Shown: in pieces, positions 53,190-63,414 of the stretch | How positions within the stretch are numbered: the first letter of the stretch is position 1 | How the letters are laid out: each line of letters starts with the position of its first letter | Assembly (NCBI RefSeq): GCF_015390235.1 | Contig: NZ_VUOH01000003.1 | Location: 124,001 to 188,000 of the forward strand | Origin: Quadrisphaera sp. INWT6 | Lineage (GTDB): Bacteria > Actinomycetota > Actinomycetes > Actinomycetales > Quadrisphaeraceae | Length of the DNA stretch: 64,000 nt | Direction: 5' to 3' | Notes under the pieces: generated by a model | What the model saw: the letters and a program-made list of their open reading frames with translations, nothing else | What the model was told of the DNA's origin: nothing | Databases searched by the model: none | Made by a program: the position numbers and the translations under genes

Positions 53190-55269
53190 GCGGCGACCCG
53201 TCGCGCGCTCCCCGCCGGCTCCTGTTCGGCGGCGACTGGAACCCCGAGCAGTGGCCCCACGAGGTCTGGGACGACGACGTGCGCCTCATGCGCGAGGCTG
53301 GCATCACCACCGCCACGCTCGGCGTCTTCTCCTGGTCGGTGTTGGAGCCGGAGGAGGGCCGCTACGACTTCCGCCTCCTCGACGACGCGCTCGACCTGCT
53401 CCACCGCAACGGGCTCGACGCCTTCCTGGCAACCCCCACGGCCTCGCCCCCGCCGTGGTTCACCCTCGCCCACCCCGATGCCCTGCCGGTGCGCGCCGAC
53501 GGCACCCGCCTCACCCACGGCAGCCGTGACACCTACTGCCTGGCCGCTCCCGCCTACCGGGAGGCGAGCCTGCGCATCGCCACCGCACTGGGCGAGCGCT
53601 ACGGCGACCACCCGGCAGTGCTGGGCTGGCACGTGCACAACGAGTACGGCACCCAGTGCTGGTGCGACCACGCCGCCGCGGCGTTCCGCACCTGGCTGCG
53701 CGCCCGCTACGGCACCCTCGACGCGCTGAACTCCGCATGGGGGACCGCCTTCTGGAGCCAGCGGTACGGCGCATGGGAACAGGTGCTTCCGCCGCGCGCC
53801 ACGCAGTACCTGCACAACCCGGCGCACCTGCTCGACTTCAAGCGCTGGACCTCCGACGAGCTGCTCGCCTGCTTCACCGAGCAGCGCGACGCCCTGCGGG
53901 CCTCCGGCTCGACGGCGCCGGTCACCACCAACTTCATGCTGCCCACCTGGAACCACCTTGAGCAGTGGAGCTGGTCGCGCGAGCAGGACCTGGTCTCCCT
54001 GGACCACTACCTCGACACCACCGGTCCCGACGGCGAGGCCCATGCCGCCTACGGCGCCGACCTGGCCCGCTCCTGGGCCAGCGGGCGCCCGTGGCTGCTC
54101 ATGGAGCAGTCGGCCGGGGCATCACCACCTGGGGCGCCGGCGGTGCGAGCACCACCGCGCACAAGGAGCCCTCGCGCATGCTGCGCAACTCCCTGAGCTA
54201 CCTGGCGCGTGGCTCGCAGGGCTCCCTGTTCTTCCAGTGGCGCGCCAGCACCGCCGGCGCCGAGACCTGGCACTCCGCGCTGGTGCCGCACGCCGGCCCC
54301 GACAGCGAAGGATTCCGCACCGCCCGCAAGCTCGGCGCGACCCTGCGGGCCGTGGCCGAGATGGCCGAGCCCCCCGTCGACGGGCCGGTCGTGGAGGCCG
54401 ACGTCGCCCTCCTGTGGCACGCCGACGGCTGGTGGGCGCTGGAGAGCGGAGGCCTGCCCTCGGAACGTCTCGACTACTCCGACGCCGTGCGCCGCACGCA
54501 CCGCGAGCTCTACCACCTGGGTATGGCGGTCGACGTCGTCGAGCCCGGCGCCGACCTCGGGCGCTACCGCCTCGTGGCCGTGCCCAGCCTGGCGGGTATG
54601 AACGACGCCACGGTCACCGCCCTGCACCGCTATGTGGAAGAGCAGGGCGGACACCTGGTGGTCTTTCCCTTTACCGGCGTCGCCGACCAGAACCTTCGCG
54701 TGGTCACGGGGGGCTACCCAGGTCGACTGCGTGACCTGCTGGGCGTGCGTGTGGAACAGATGCGCCCGCTGGTCCTCGGCGAGGAAGTCCGCCTCGATGA
54801 CGGGTCCACCGGTGCGAGCTGGAGCGAACTGGTGCACACCGAGCAAGCCGGAACCACCCGCCGATACCTCGGCGGTGGGCTCTCCGGGCTTCCCGCGACC
54901 ACCGTGCGCGAGTACGAGGGCGGGGGCCAGGCGCACTACGTCTCCACTGAGCTCGCTCCTGCGGACCTGCGGCGACTGCTGGCCGACCTGGTCCGAGGAG
55001 CCGGCGCGAGGCCCGTGGTCGGCGACCTGCCCGAGGGAGTGGAGGCCATACGCCGTCGAGGGGCACGAGGGTCCTTCCTGGTGCTGCTGAACCACGGTCC
55101 GGGCACTGTCACTTGTGCAGGCCCGGGGTTGGACATGCTCAGCGGGCAACCCCTCGAGCAGCCAGCTCGACTCCACCCTGGCGGGTACCTCCTGATCAAG
55201 GAGGACGCCGGCTCGTCTCACAGCGATGCATGGCAGGTGACCGCGACCGACACCGCCCCTGGTGGGTAG
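53186..55269 (+). pseudogene. GH42 beta-galactosidase, one frame break
   Basis: Cytoplasmic beta-galactosidase. Read through, 694 residues, the normal GH42 length: N-terminal GGDWNPEQWPHEVWDDDV, acid/base Glu in WHVHNEYGTQCWCD with Cys residues of the metal site, and nucleophile Glu in WLLMEQSAG, followed by trimerisation and C-terminal domains. The break is right after the nucleophile at about 54113-54120 (GCC GGGGC-ATC), where one missing base is enough; 695 codons result when it is restored. Alone, the first frame (to 54196) would lack the last half of the protein. Co-operates with GH31 to strip xylose and galactose from side chains, by inference. Confidence 0.85.
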
Positions 55270-55786
55270 TACCGGTCCAGTCGCCAGGCCACCAAGGGGC
55301 CCCTGGCCGAGCTGATCCGGGGGCCCTCGAGTCGCGGCGGTCGGCCAGCACCCCGGAAGGGAGTCGGTGGGGCTCACCGTGGCAGCCCGCATCTCCCTGG
55401 AGGTCGTGCTGAGGGATGCGGCCTGCGGCTCCGCTGCACGCAGAAGACGTCCTGCTGGCAAGCGGCTCAGGGTCGGTGTTGGTTCGCGTTGGACGATCGA
55501 CAACGGAGAGCTCACGTTGAGTGACACCCGTGGGGAGAACCCAATGTCGTCGTTCTGAGTCCCAGCGGTCTACACCTGGTCCCCAACGCAGTCGAGAACA
55601 CCTGGTCAGGGCCAACGGTGACCAACGGCAACTGCGCAGACCAGAGGCCATTCTGGTGTGTTTCCGCTGTTCCAAGACCTGTTCCTATGCTGCGAGCCGA
55701 CTCCACCACGGGGCCCTGGCCAGGTGCTGGGTGCCAGACCGCTGCAAGAGCAGCCACGGCACCCAGCCCAGCACCACTGGCGACTG
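55270..55786. other. intergenic, nothing recognised
   Basis: 517 bp between the converging GH42 and dehydrogenase-subunit genes. Short frames exist on both strands but none looks like a protein. An AGGGGCCCCT palindrome near 55304 may be part of a terminator. Confidence 0.45.
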
Positions 55787-56596
55787 TTACTGGTCGGTGT
55801 AGGGCCACTCCAGCTCGGGCAGGAGGTAGTCGTTCGTGGAGAACTCCCCGCGCTGGGTCTGACCCAACGAGGTGGGACCGGGGAAGCCGATGGTCCGCCA
55901 ACCGACGTGGTCACGGTTGCCGCCGTAGGCGGGATCGGCGTAGAAGCCCTGCCGCACGTGCAGCAACAGCATGGGGAAGAAGTCCAGCGCATCATCGGGA
56001 ACCGGCTGGTTGGACGGCGGGGCGCCGCCCTCCTCAGCGGGGCTGGGGTCGACTCCGCTGGCCGAGCGCTGCTCACCTTGGGCGGTCAGCTTGCCCTCTG
56101 CCCGCAGCCTCGCGACGAAGTCACTCGGCTTGGGCCTACCTGACACCTCGACCAGGACGGCGTCCTGCTGCTCCGGGTCGAGGTCGATGTAGGAGGTGCC
56201 GTAGCGACGGTCGCTGATGTCCTCGATGTCGCTCACCCCCTGGGTGTAGCGCTCCTGCATCGTCTGCGTGCGCTGGGCCCAGGCAGCCGCGGCCTTGCCG
56301 GTCTGGACCAGGAAGCCGTTGCCGTCGGCGGCGGCGTAGACGTGGCCGGCGAGGTAGCGGTCGATGAAGCGCACCACTCCCGCGTCCTTGGCCCCGGGGT
56401 CGTGGTCGGCGGGGATGATGCGCTCAGCAGCGGCTTCGATGACACCCCATTGGTGGGCGTCGAAGAAGAGCCGACCCTCCTCGGGCAGGTGCACCACACC
56501 CCAGTCGGCCTGCGAGGTCGAGGACGAACCACTCCCGTCCTGTCCTGCGCCGTCGGCGATGGGCCCACTCCTTGCCTCAGTCCTGTCGGTGCTCAT
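55787..56596 (-). CDS. gluconate 2-dehydrogenase subunit 3-like protein
   Basis: 269 residues. The core matches the small subunit family of membrane flavoprotein dehydrogenases: LFFDAHQWGVIEAAAERIIPAD, then DAGVVRFIDRYL and FFPMLLLHVRQGFYADPAYGGN. Unlike many relatives I see no clear twin-arginine signal. It overlaps the GMC oxidoreductase stop (ATGA) and is its partner. The N-terminal 35 residues are Ser/Gly-rich. Confidence 0.87.
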   Translation of the reverse strand: MSTDRTEARSGPIADGAGQDGSGSSSTSQADWGVVHLPEEGRLFFDAHQWGVIEAAAERIIPADHDPGAKDAGVVRFIDRYLAGHVYAAADGNGFLVQTGKAAAAWAQRTQTMQERYTQGVSDIEDISDRRYGTSYIDLDPEQQDAVLVEVSGRPKPSDFVARLRAEGKLTAQGEQRSASGVDPSPAEEGGAPPSNQPVPDDALDFFPMLLLHVRQGFYADPAYGGNRDHVGWRTIGFPGPTSLGQTQRGEFSTNDYLLPELEWPYTDQ

Positions 56597-58236
56597 GCCA
56601 CACGCTCCTGGACCAGGTGCTCAGCACAGCGCCAGGCGTTGGCCATGATGGTCAGTGTCGGGTTGACGCCGGGCCCCGTGGGGAAGCCGCTGCCGTCCAG
56701 GACGAACAGGTTCGGCACGTCATGGGCTCTTCCCCACTTGTCCAGCACGCTGGTCGCCGGGTCGTTGCCCATGCGGGCGGTGCCGTGCTGGTGGCAGGAG
56801 TTGCCCTTGGCCTGCTCGAACCACACCGGGATGGTGCTGGCTGCTCCAGCGGCGTCGAGGATCTCCAGGTTCTTGCGCACCTGCCAGTTGCCGATGACGA
56901 CGTCGTTGGGGTGGTTGGTGTGGGTGATCCGTGCCGCCGGCTGGCCCCAGGCGTCCTTGACGTCGGGGTCCAGGTCGACGCGGTTGCTCTCCCGCGGCAG
57001 GTCGTTGAGCAGCACACCGATCTTCATGCTGTGGTTGAAGAACTCCCGGTCGGTGTCCTTGGCGGCCTGTCCCCAGGTGGGCCGGCCCGGGAAGGTCCAG
57101 TTCACCGGCGGCCCCAGGCCCGAGGCGGTGATGACGCACCCGGCGATGCCCCCGCGGTCCTCGTCGGTCTCGTAGAAGTCGAAGGTGGTGCCGTTGACGT
57201 AGTTGCCGGCCCAGCCGTAGAGGGGGTCGGTGAGCTCGCGGTCGAACAGGCCGATGGCGAAGAAGTAGTCGTGGAAGGTCGCGTTGCGCCCGAGCTGACC
57301 GCTGTTGTTGGCCAGCCCGTCGGGGAAGTGCGCGCTGCGGGAGGCCAGCAGCAGGCGTGCGGACTCGATGGCGCCGCAGCACACGATGACGGCGGTGGCC
57401 TCCTGCTCGACCATGCGGCCCTGGGAGTCCTCGTACACGGCGCCCTTGGCGCGGCCGTCGGCAGTGGTGGTGATCTCGTGCACGTAGCAGTCGGTGCGCA
57501 GGTCGTACCGCCCGGTGGCCAGAGCGTCCGGGGTGAAGACGCGCTGGGTGGTGGACCGTCCGTCGGTGGGGTCACCGAACTGCTGCACGAACCCGGCGTT
57601 CGGGCTGGGCTGACGCCCGTTGTGGGGGCGCGTCAGGATGGACTGGGGCATGGGGAAGGCGTTGTGGCCCAGCTTGGCCATCGCGTCGTAGAAGACCTTG
57701 CCGTAGCGCGAGACCGGCGGCGGCGGACAGGGGTAGTCCCTGCTGCGGGGGCCTTCGTGCTTGTTGGCGCCCTGCTGGCCCGAGACGCCGAACTCCCACT
57801 CGATGCGGGAGTAATAGGGCTCGAGGTCGTCGTAGCTGAAGGGCCAGTCCGCCAGGCTGGCGCCCTCGACGTCCCCGTGCAGGGAGCGCATCCGGAAGTC
57901 GTTCTCCGTGGCCCGGGGGAACCAGCCGCTGTAGTGGATGGTGCCGCCACCGACGCAGTGCGGGGTGTTGGAGAACTGCTCCAGCACCGCGGTCTGGGTC
58001 TCATCGCGCCGCACGGTGCGGGGGTTCAGGACGGGGTCGGGCCACAGGTAGTTGCGGTTGATGTACTTGATCTCGTCACCGGAGAAGTGCTCAGGGCGCA
58101 GGAACGGGCCGCGCTCGAGGCCGACGACGCGCAGTCCGGCTTCGGTGAGCACCTTGGCGGTGGTGGCGCCCGAGGCGCCGCCGGCGCCGATGATGAGCAC
58201 GTCGACGGGGTCGGGACGTGTTGCTGGGGTCGTCAT
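56593..58236 (-). CDS. GMC-family FAD oxidoreductase
   Basis: 547 residues: FAD motif VLIIGAGGASGATTAKVL with Glu at the end of the beta-alpha-beta unit (GLERGPF), CCGAIESARLLLAS, and the C-terminal GNSCHQHGTARMGNDP and NLFVLDGSGFPTGPGVNPTLT with His and Asn of the active site. Fits gluconate/sugar 2-dehydrogenase large subunits, which pass electrons to a membrane carrier; no cytochrome subunit gene is next to it. First gene of the pair with subunit 3. Confidence 0.92.
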   Translation of the reverse strand: MTTPATRPDPVDVLIIGAGGASGATTAKVLTEAGLRVVGLERGPFLRPEHFSGDEIKYINRNYLWPDPVLNPRTVRRDETQTAVLEQFSNTPHCVGGGTIHYSGWFPRATENDFRMRSLHGDVEGASLADWPFSYDDLEPYYSRIEWEFGVSGQQGANKHEGPRSRDYPCPPPPVSRYGKVFYDAMAKLGHNAFPMPQSILTRPHNGRQPSPNAGFVQQFGDPTDGRSTTQRVFTPDALATGRYDLRTDCYVHEITTTADGRAKGAVYEDSQGRMVEQEATAVIVCCGAIESARLLLASRSAHFPDGLANNSGQLGRNATFHDYFFAIGLFDRELTDPLYGWAGNYVNGTTFDFYETDEDRGGIAGCVITASGLGPPVNWTFPGRPTWGQAAKDTDREFFNHSMKIGVLLNDLPRESNRVDLDPDVKDAWGQPAARITHTNHPNDVVIGNWQVRKNLEILDAAGAASTIPVWFEQAKGNSCHQHGTARMGNDPATSVLDKWGRAHDVPNLFVLDGSGFPTGPGVNPTLTIMANAWRCAEHLVQERVA

Positions 58237-58299
58237 TGACGTGGGTCCTCTCGTGCTGTCGTGCGTGGGGGTCGGGTCGAGGGGCCTACTGGCACGTCG

Positions 58300-59241
58300 T
58301 CACAGGCCGACGCCGCTCCGCCCCTCTGCGGCCAGCTCCAGCAGCTGGCTCCACAGCTCTTCGGGGATGGGGTGCTCAGCCAGCGCGGTGGTCTGCGCCA
58401 CGCGCTGGGGCGTGGACATCCCCACGATCGTCGAGGCGACCCGCTCATCGCGCAGGGAGAACTGCAGGGCTGCAGCGGCCAGGGGCACCTCGTGGCGCTG
58501 GCAGGCCTGCTGCATCGCCTCCACTCGCGCGATGACCTGCGCGCTGGCGGGCTGGTAGCAGTAGTTGGGCACGGCCTGGGGCCCGCGCACGAGCATGCCG
58601 CCTCCGTAGGGCGCGGCGTTGAGGAAGGCGACCCCTCGAGAAGCCGCGTCGGCGATGAGCGGTTCGGCGGAGGAGTCCACGAGGGTGTAGCGGTTGTGGC
58701 TGATGACGGCGGCGAAGACGTCCAGCTCCAGGTAGCGCAGCATGAGGTCGATGGGCCCTCCAGCCACCCCCAGGTGTTCGATCAGCCCCTCGCGCTGCAG
58801 GTCCACCAGGGCCTGCACGGCCCCGTCAGGGGCGGTCGCCTGCTCAAAGGAGATCCGCTCGGGGTCATGCAGGTGCACCAGCTGCAGGCGGTCGAGGCCC
58901 AGCCGCTCCAGGCTCTCCTGGACCGAGGCGCGCACGCGCTCACCGGAGAAGTCCTCACTGCCCGGTGCCGGGTCGACCTTGGTGGCCAGCACGAACCCCG
59001 GCGGCGGTCCCCCCGCTTCGGCGAGCGCCTTGCCGATGCGCCGCTCGCTCTCACCGTCGCCGTAGTTGTTGGAGGTGTCCATGAAGTTCAGCGGACCGCC
59101 GAGGACCGACAGGACGGTCTCCACGGCCTGGTCCTCACCGACCTCGTATCCGTACTGGGAGGGGAAGTTGCCCAGCGGGCTGGTGCCGACGCACAGCGGC
59201 GTCACCTGCAGGCCGGTGGTGCCGAGATCGCGCTTGTCCAT
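58300..59241 (-). CDS. aldo/keto reductase (aldose 1-dehydrogenase type)
   Basis: 313 residues. Catalytic tetrad: Asp and Tyr in MDTSNNYGDGESERRIG, Lys in VLATKVDPAPG, His in LVHLHDPERI. Resembles NAD(P)-dependent D-threo-aldose/L-fucose/D-galactose 1-dehydrogenases, so it may oxidise the sugar imported by the neighbouring RbsABC-like system. ATG 59241 has GAGAGG upstream. Confidence 0.88.
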   Translation of the reverse strand: MDKRDLGTTGLQVTPLCVGTSPLGNFPSQYGYEVGEDQAVETVLSVLGGPLNFMDTSNNYGDGESERRIGKALAEAGGPPPGFVLATKVDPAPGSEDFSGERVRASVQESLERLGLDRLQLVHLHDPERISFEQATAPDGAVQALVDLQREGLIEHLGVAGGPIDLMLRYLELDVFAAVISHNRYTLVDSSAEPLIADAASRGVAFLNAAPYGGGMLVRGPQAVPNYCYQPASAQVIARVEAMQQACQRHEVPLAAAALQFSLRDERVASTIVGMSTPQRVAQTTALAEHPIPEELWSQLLELAAEGRSGVGL

Positions 59242-59324
59242 GGTGGGTCCTCTCTCAAGGTGCTCATGAGGGGTCGTGTGTCAGGACGTGGTGCGCCGGC
59301 GACGTCGGGCCGCGCGACGACCGT

Positions 59325-60350
59325 TCAAGGGGTGGGCGGAGGCGCCGCGCTGCTCCCACGTGTCAGCAGGTGGGGACGGACCGCATCGGTGGTCTGGACC
59401 TCGTCACCGTCGATGTAGCCCAGGAGGCGCTGCACGCAGCGGCGTCCGACCTCGGCGAAGTCGAGCTGCACCGTGCTCAGCGCGGGACGGGACCAGGTGA
59501 CCTCGGGGATGTCGTCGAAGCCGACGATGCTGACCTGGGAGGGCACGTGACGGCCGGCGTCGGCCATGGCGGCCATCACGCCGATGGCCATCTGGTCGTT
59601 GGCGACGAAGACGGCCGTGACCGAGGGGTCTCGGGCGAGGTCCTGGCCGGCGTCGTAGCCCGACCGCGAGCTCCAGTCCCCGGCGACCGGCGCGTAGGCC
59701 GGGCGTCCAGCCGCGGCCAGCTCTGCGCGCCAGCCCTCGATGCGCGCCCGGGTGCCCAGCCAGCCCTGGGGACCGCTGACGTGGTGCACCGTGGCGTGGC
59801 CCAGGTCCAGGAGGTGCCGGGTGGCCAGCCGCGCCCCCAGGGCCTCGTCGATGGCGATCTTGGTGGTGCCGTTGTCGAGGCCGGGCTCGAACATCACCAG
59901 GGGGATGTCGGTGAGCTGGCCTTCGACTGCGTCAGCGGCGCTGTCAGTGGGTGCGATGACCAGGATGCCGTCGACGGCGTCTCGGGTGAGCTGGTCCAGC
60001 GCAGCGCGCATGGCACGGCGGTCCACCGTCTCCAGGGGGTACAGGTTGCAGGTGTAGCCCGCCTCACGGGCCGCGGCAGCGGCCGCCATCAGCGTCAAGG
60101 AGGGGCCGTACTGCTCCGCCCCGACGCAGACCACCCCCAGGTGCATCGTGCGCCGGGTGGCCAGTGCCCGGGCCGAGGCGTGGGGGCGGTAGCCGAGCTG
60201 GGCGACCGCAGCCTGGACCTTGGCCCTGGCCGCCTCGCTGACCAGGGGACTGTCGTTCAGGACACGGGAGACGGTCTGGTGGGAGACCCCCGCCAGGCGG
60301 GCGACGTCGCGCAGCACCGGCGCCTTGGTGCCCACAGCTGCTCTGGTCAC
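59325..60350 (-). CDS. LacI-family transcriptional regulator
   Basis: 341 residues: HTH VLRDVARLAGVSHQTVSRVL near the N-terminus, hinge HASARALATRR, and a sensor domain with DGILVIAP, VFVANDQMAIGVMAAM and VSIVGFDDIPEVTWSRPALSTV. GTG 60350 has AGGA upstream. Located between the AKR/GMC genes and the ribose-type importer on the same strand, so it should control this cluster. Confidence 0.93.
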   Translation of the reverse strand: MTRAAVGTKAPVLRDVARLAGVSHQTVSRVLNDSPLVSEAARAKVQAAVAQLGYRPHASARALATRRTMHLGVVCVGAEQYGPSLTLMAAAAAAREAGYTCNLYPLETVDRRAMRAALDQLTRDAVDGILVIAPTDSAADAVEGQLTDIPLVMFEPGLDNGTTKIAIDEALGARLATRHLLDLGHATVHHVSGPQGWLGTRARIEGWRAELAAAGRPAYAPVAGDWSSRSGYDAGQDLARDPSVTAVFVANDQMAIGVMAAMADAGRHVPSQVSIVGFDDIPEVTWSRPALSTVQLDFAEVGRRCVQRLLGYIDGDEVQTTDAVRPHLLTRGSSAAPPPTP

Positions 60351-60485
60351 CGGGAGGTCCTTCCTAGGCGGGGTCGCGTCGCGTTGGATGAGGTGGGTGT
60401 GCAGGTCATGGCGGCCATCCTGGGTGCGCTGTCCTCGTGCGACGTGGGCGGCCTCGACATGGGCGGGAGCGGGTCAGCGGCGCTC

Positions 60486-61625
60486 TCACGTCGTGGACGG
60501 TGTCGCGGCAGGACCCGAGGTGGGCGCCGCAGGGTTCTGCGGCGGGGCGCCGCGACTCGGGCGGGGCCCGCGGCGCAGGGCCGAGCGGATGCGGGCCACC
60601 CCTCCAGCGCTGGACAGGAAGACGGCGATGATGATGACGGCGCCCTTGATCACGAGCTGGGGCTCGGAGGAGATGCCGATCAGGTTCATGACGTTGGTGA
60701 TGATGGAGATCACGAAGCAGCCGATGACGGCGCTGATCGGGTCACCCTTGCCCCCGAACAGCGAGGCCCCGCCCACCACGACCGCGGCGATGGCGTCCAG
60801 CTCGTAGCCCTGGCCGATCAGGGAGCTGCCCTGGAGCAGCTGGGCAGCTGCGAGCAGCCCGGCCAGTCCCGCCAGCAGCCCGGACAGGATGTAGGTGGTC
60901 ATGAGGTCCCGGCTGACGGGCAGGCCTGACAGTCGGGCGGCCTCACGGTTGCCGCCGATGGCGTACAGGCGCCGCCCGAAGGTCGTGTACTTGGCCACGA
61001 AGGCGGCGATGAGCATCACGACCAGGAAGATCGACACCGGGTTGGGCAGCCCCAGCCAGGCACCGTCGGAGAACCACTGCACGAAGCTGGTGTTGCTGAT
61101 GGAGATCAGGCTGGTGGACTGGATGATGTAACTGGCACCTTGCACGATGCTCAAGGTCGCCAGAGTGGCGATGAAGGGTGCTAGCCCCAGGACGACGACG
61201 AGCACTCCGTTGAGCAGCCCGACCAGCGCTGCGACCACCAAGGTGGCGATGACGGCGACTCCTGCGGGGACGCCCTGCTGCATGAGCAGTGCGCTGACGA
61301 CGGTCGAGATCGCCACCGTCGATCCCACGGACAGGTCGATGCCACCGGTCAGGACGACGAAGAACTGCCCGACTGCCAGGACTGCCACGATGGCGGAGAA
61401 GGAGATGACGTTGGTGGCGTTGCGGACGGTGAGGAAGTCCGGTGTGGCGATGAAGCCGATGACGATGATGCCGACCAGCACGATGAGCAGGTAAGAGCGC
61501 GGCAGGGCGGCCTTGGCGCGGTCCAGGAGCCCTGGGGTTGCACTCGACCTCGTGGTGCTCGCGCCGCCGCCAGAGTTGGCTGAGCCGTTGGCTGAGCCCG
61601 GCGTGGTGGTCGTTGAGTGGGTCAT
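60486..61625 (-). CDS. ribose/xylose-type ABC transporter permease
   Basis: 379 residues, RbsC/XylH type: nine or ten helices, GGIDLSVGSTVAISTVVSALL, ALVGLLNGVLVVVLGLAPFIATLATL, GRRLYAIGGNREAARLSG and AVVVGGASLFGGKGDP. N- and C-terminal tails are low complexity. ATG 61625 has GGAGAGG upstream. It follows the ATPase gene after an unusual 226-bp gap (61626-61851) that I see no gene in. Confidence 0.93.
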   Translation of the reverse strand: MTHSTTTTPGSANGSANSGGGASTTRSSATPGLLDRAKAALPRSYLLIVLVGIIVIGFIATPDFLTVRNATNVISFSAIVAVLAVGQFFVVLTGGIDLSVGSTVAISTVVSALLMQQGVPAGVAVIATLVVAALVGLLNGVLVVVLGLAPFIATLATLSIVQGASYIIQSTSLISISNTSFVQWFSDGAWLGLPNPVSIFLVVMLIAAFVAKYTTFGRRLYAIGGNREAARLSGLPVSRDLMTTYILSGLLAGLAGLLAAAQLLQGSSLIGQGYELDAIAAVVVGGASLFGGKGDPISAVIGCFVISIITNVMNLIGISSEPQLVIKGAVIIIAVFLSSAGGVARIRSALRRGPRPSRGAPPQNPAAPTSGPAATPSTT

Positions 61626-61851
61626 GGTGCCTCTCCGGTCCTCGTCGCGGTGCTGTGGGTGCCCGCCGCAACCAGATAGCTGGCCGGCTGGGTGGTGGGC
61701 TGCAGGCCCGAGCTGCCTGAGCAGGCCGGCGCCGTGTACCGCCATGTCGGTCGCCCGCTCGACTGCTCGATCGGCTGCCCGGCCCGGCTCGTCGGTGCGA
61801 CCGTCGAAGGGGTGTGTGGACCGTCCAGCAGGACGTCCGCTCGCCAGGTGC

Positions 61852-63414
61852 TCACCCGAAGCGCTCGATGATCGCTGCGCCGCGGGGGTCGATGTCGTCG
61901 TGGTCGAGCTCAGCGACCATCTGCCCGCTGGCCATCACCAGCACCCGGTCGCACATGAGCGCCTCGGGGATCTCTGAGCTGGCCACGATGACGGTGCCGC
62001 CGGAGGCGGCGAACTCCCTCAGCAGCTCGTAGATGTCCTCCTTGGCGCCGACGTCCACGCCGCGGGTGGGCTCGTCGCAGATCAGCACCCGGGCTGAGCG
62101 CACCAGCCACCGAGCCAGGATCGCCTTCTGCTGCGTACCCCCCGAGAGGGTCTTCACGGGCTGGTCGACGCTGGTGATGCGCATGCCCAGCCGCTCGGCC
62201 AGGCGGCGGGCCTCGGCGTTCTCCTTGCGCTGGTCCCGGACGGAGAAGCGGCTGAACATCGGCAGGCTGGCCAGGGTGATGTTGCCGGCCACCGACATGT
62301 CCGGGACGAAGCCGGAGGTCTTGCGGTCCTGTGGAAGCAGGCCGATCCCGTGCTTGATCGCCTCGCGGGGACTGGCCAGAGCCGCAGGCGTGCCGTCGAC
62401 GGCGGTCTGGCCGCTGGTACGAGTTCGGGCGCCGGCCAGGCAGGAGGCCAGCTCTGACTGCCCGGAGCCGACCAGCCCTGCGATGCCCAGCACCTCTCCC
62501 TCGTGCAGGTCGAAGGAGACACCGTGGTACTCCCCCGCCTCGCTGAGGTCGCGCGCGGACAGGATGACCTCGCCGCGGGCGCCCGTGCCGATGCGGGGGC
62601 TTCGCTGTCCGGACAGGGCCGCCTCGGCCAGCGATCCCTTGAGGTCGCGTCCCACCATGGCCGAGACGACCTGGGCGGCGGTGCTGTTCTGGGTGGAGAA
62701 GGACTGGGCCAGCGTCCCGTCGCGCAGCACCGAGACGGTGTCGCACAGGCGGTAGAGCTCGTCCATGCGGTGGGAGATGTAGATCATCCCCACCCCTTGG
62801 GCAGCCAGGCCCTCCAGCACCTCGAACAGGCGCTGCACGTCCGGGGGCGGCAGCGTGGAGGTGGGCTCGTCCAGGAGCAGGACGCGGGCGTTGCGGTGGA
62901 TGGCCTTGGCCAGCTCGACGGCCTGCTGCTCGGCCACGGACAGGTTGCCCACCGGGGCGGCGACGTCCAGGGAGAACCCCACGCGCTCCAGGGCCTGGCG
63001 GGCCTGGGTGCGCATCGTGGGCCAGGAGACCGCGCGCAGGCCTCCGGTGGGCAGACCCCCCAGGAGCACGTTCTCAGCGACGCTGAGCTGGGGGACCAGG
63101 CTCAGCTCCTGGTGGATGGTCTGGATACCTGCGTCCTGGGCGTCCTGGGGGCTGCGAAAGGTGACAGGGCGCCCGGAGACGGTGATGCTCCCGGCATCTG
63201 GCGACTCAGCCCCTGAGAGGATCTTGATCAGGGTCGACTTGCCGGCGCCGTTCTGACCGGCCAGGGCGTGGATGCTGCCGGCGCTCAGGTCCAGGTCGAC
63301 CCCCTTGAGGGCTGGGACACCGACGTAGGCCTTGGTGATGCCACGCACCTGGAGCAGGCCACCACCACCGGGCACCGGTGCGCTGTCGGCGGGATCCGGC
63401 GCCGGAGAGCTCAC
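61852..63414 (-). CDS. ribose-type ABC transporter ATPase (duplicated)
   Basis: 520 residues, RbsA type with two ATPase domains. Domain 1: Walker A GQNGAGKST, signature NLSVAEQQ, Walker B VLLLDEPTST. Domain 2 has the degenerate Walker A GLVGSGQSEL typical of the family, signature LSGGTQQK and ICDEPTRGVDVGAK. GTG 63414 overlaps the binding-protein stop (GTGA). Confidence 0.95.
   Translation of the reverse strand: MSSPAPDPADSAPVPGGGGLLQVRGITKAYVGVPALKGVDLDLSAGSIHALAGQNGAGKSTLIKILSGAESPDAGSITVSGRPVTFRSPQDAQDAGIQTIHQELSLVPQLSVAENVLLGGLPTGGLRAVSWPTMRTQARQALERVGFSLDVAAPVGNLSVAEQQAVELAKAIHRNARVLLLDEPTSTLPPPDVQRLFEVLEGLAAQGVGMIYISHRMDELYRLCDTVSVLRDGTLAQSFSTQNSTAAQVVSAMVGRDLKGSLAEAALSGQRSPRIGTGARGEVILSARDLSEAGEYHGVSFDLHEGEVLGIAGLVGSGQSELASCLAGARTRTSGQTAVDGTPAALASPREAIKHGIGLLPQDRKTSGFVPDMSVAGNITLASLPMFSRFSVRDQRKENAEARRLAERLGMRITSVDQPVKTLSGGTQQKAILARWLVRSARVLICDEPTRGVDVGAKEDIYELLREFAASGGTVIVASSEIPEALMCDRVLVMASGQMVAELDHDDIDPRGAAIIERFG

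Noticed and set aside
55521-55802. Plus-strand frame of 93 residues after the GH42 gene
   Set aside because: Composition and codon use are not gene-like and it runs antisense into the end of the dehydrogenase-subunit gene.
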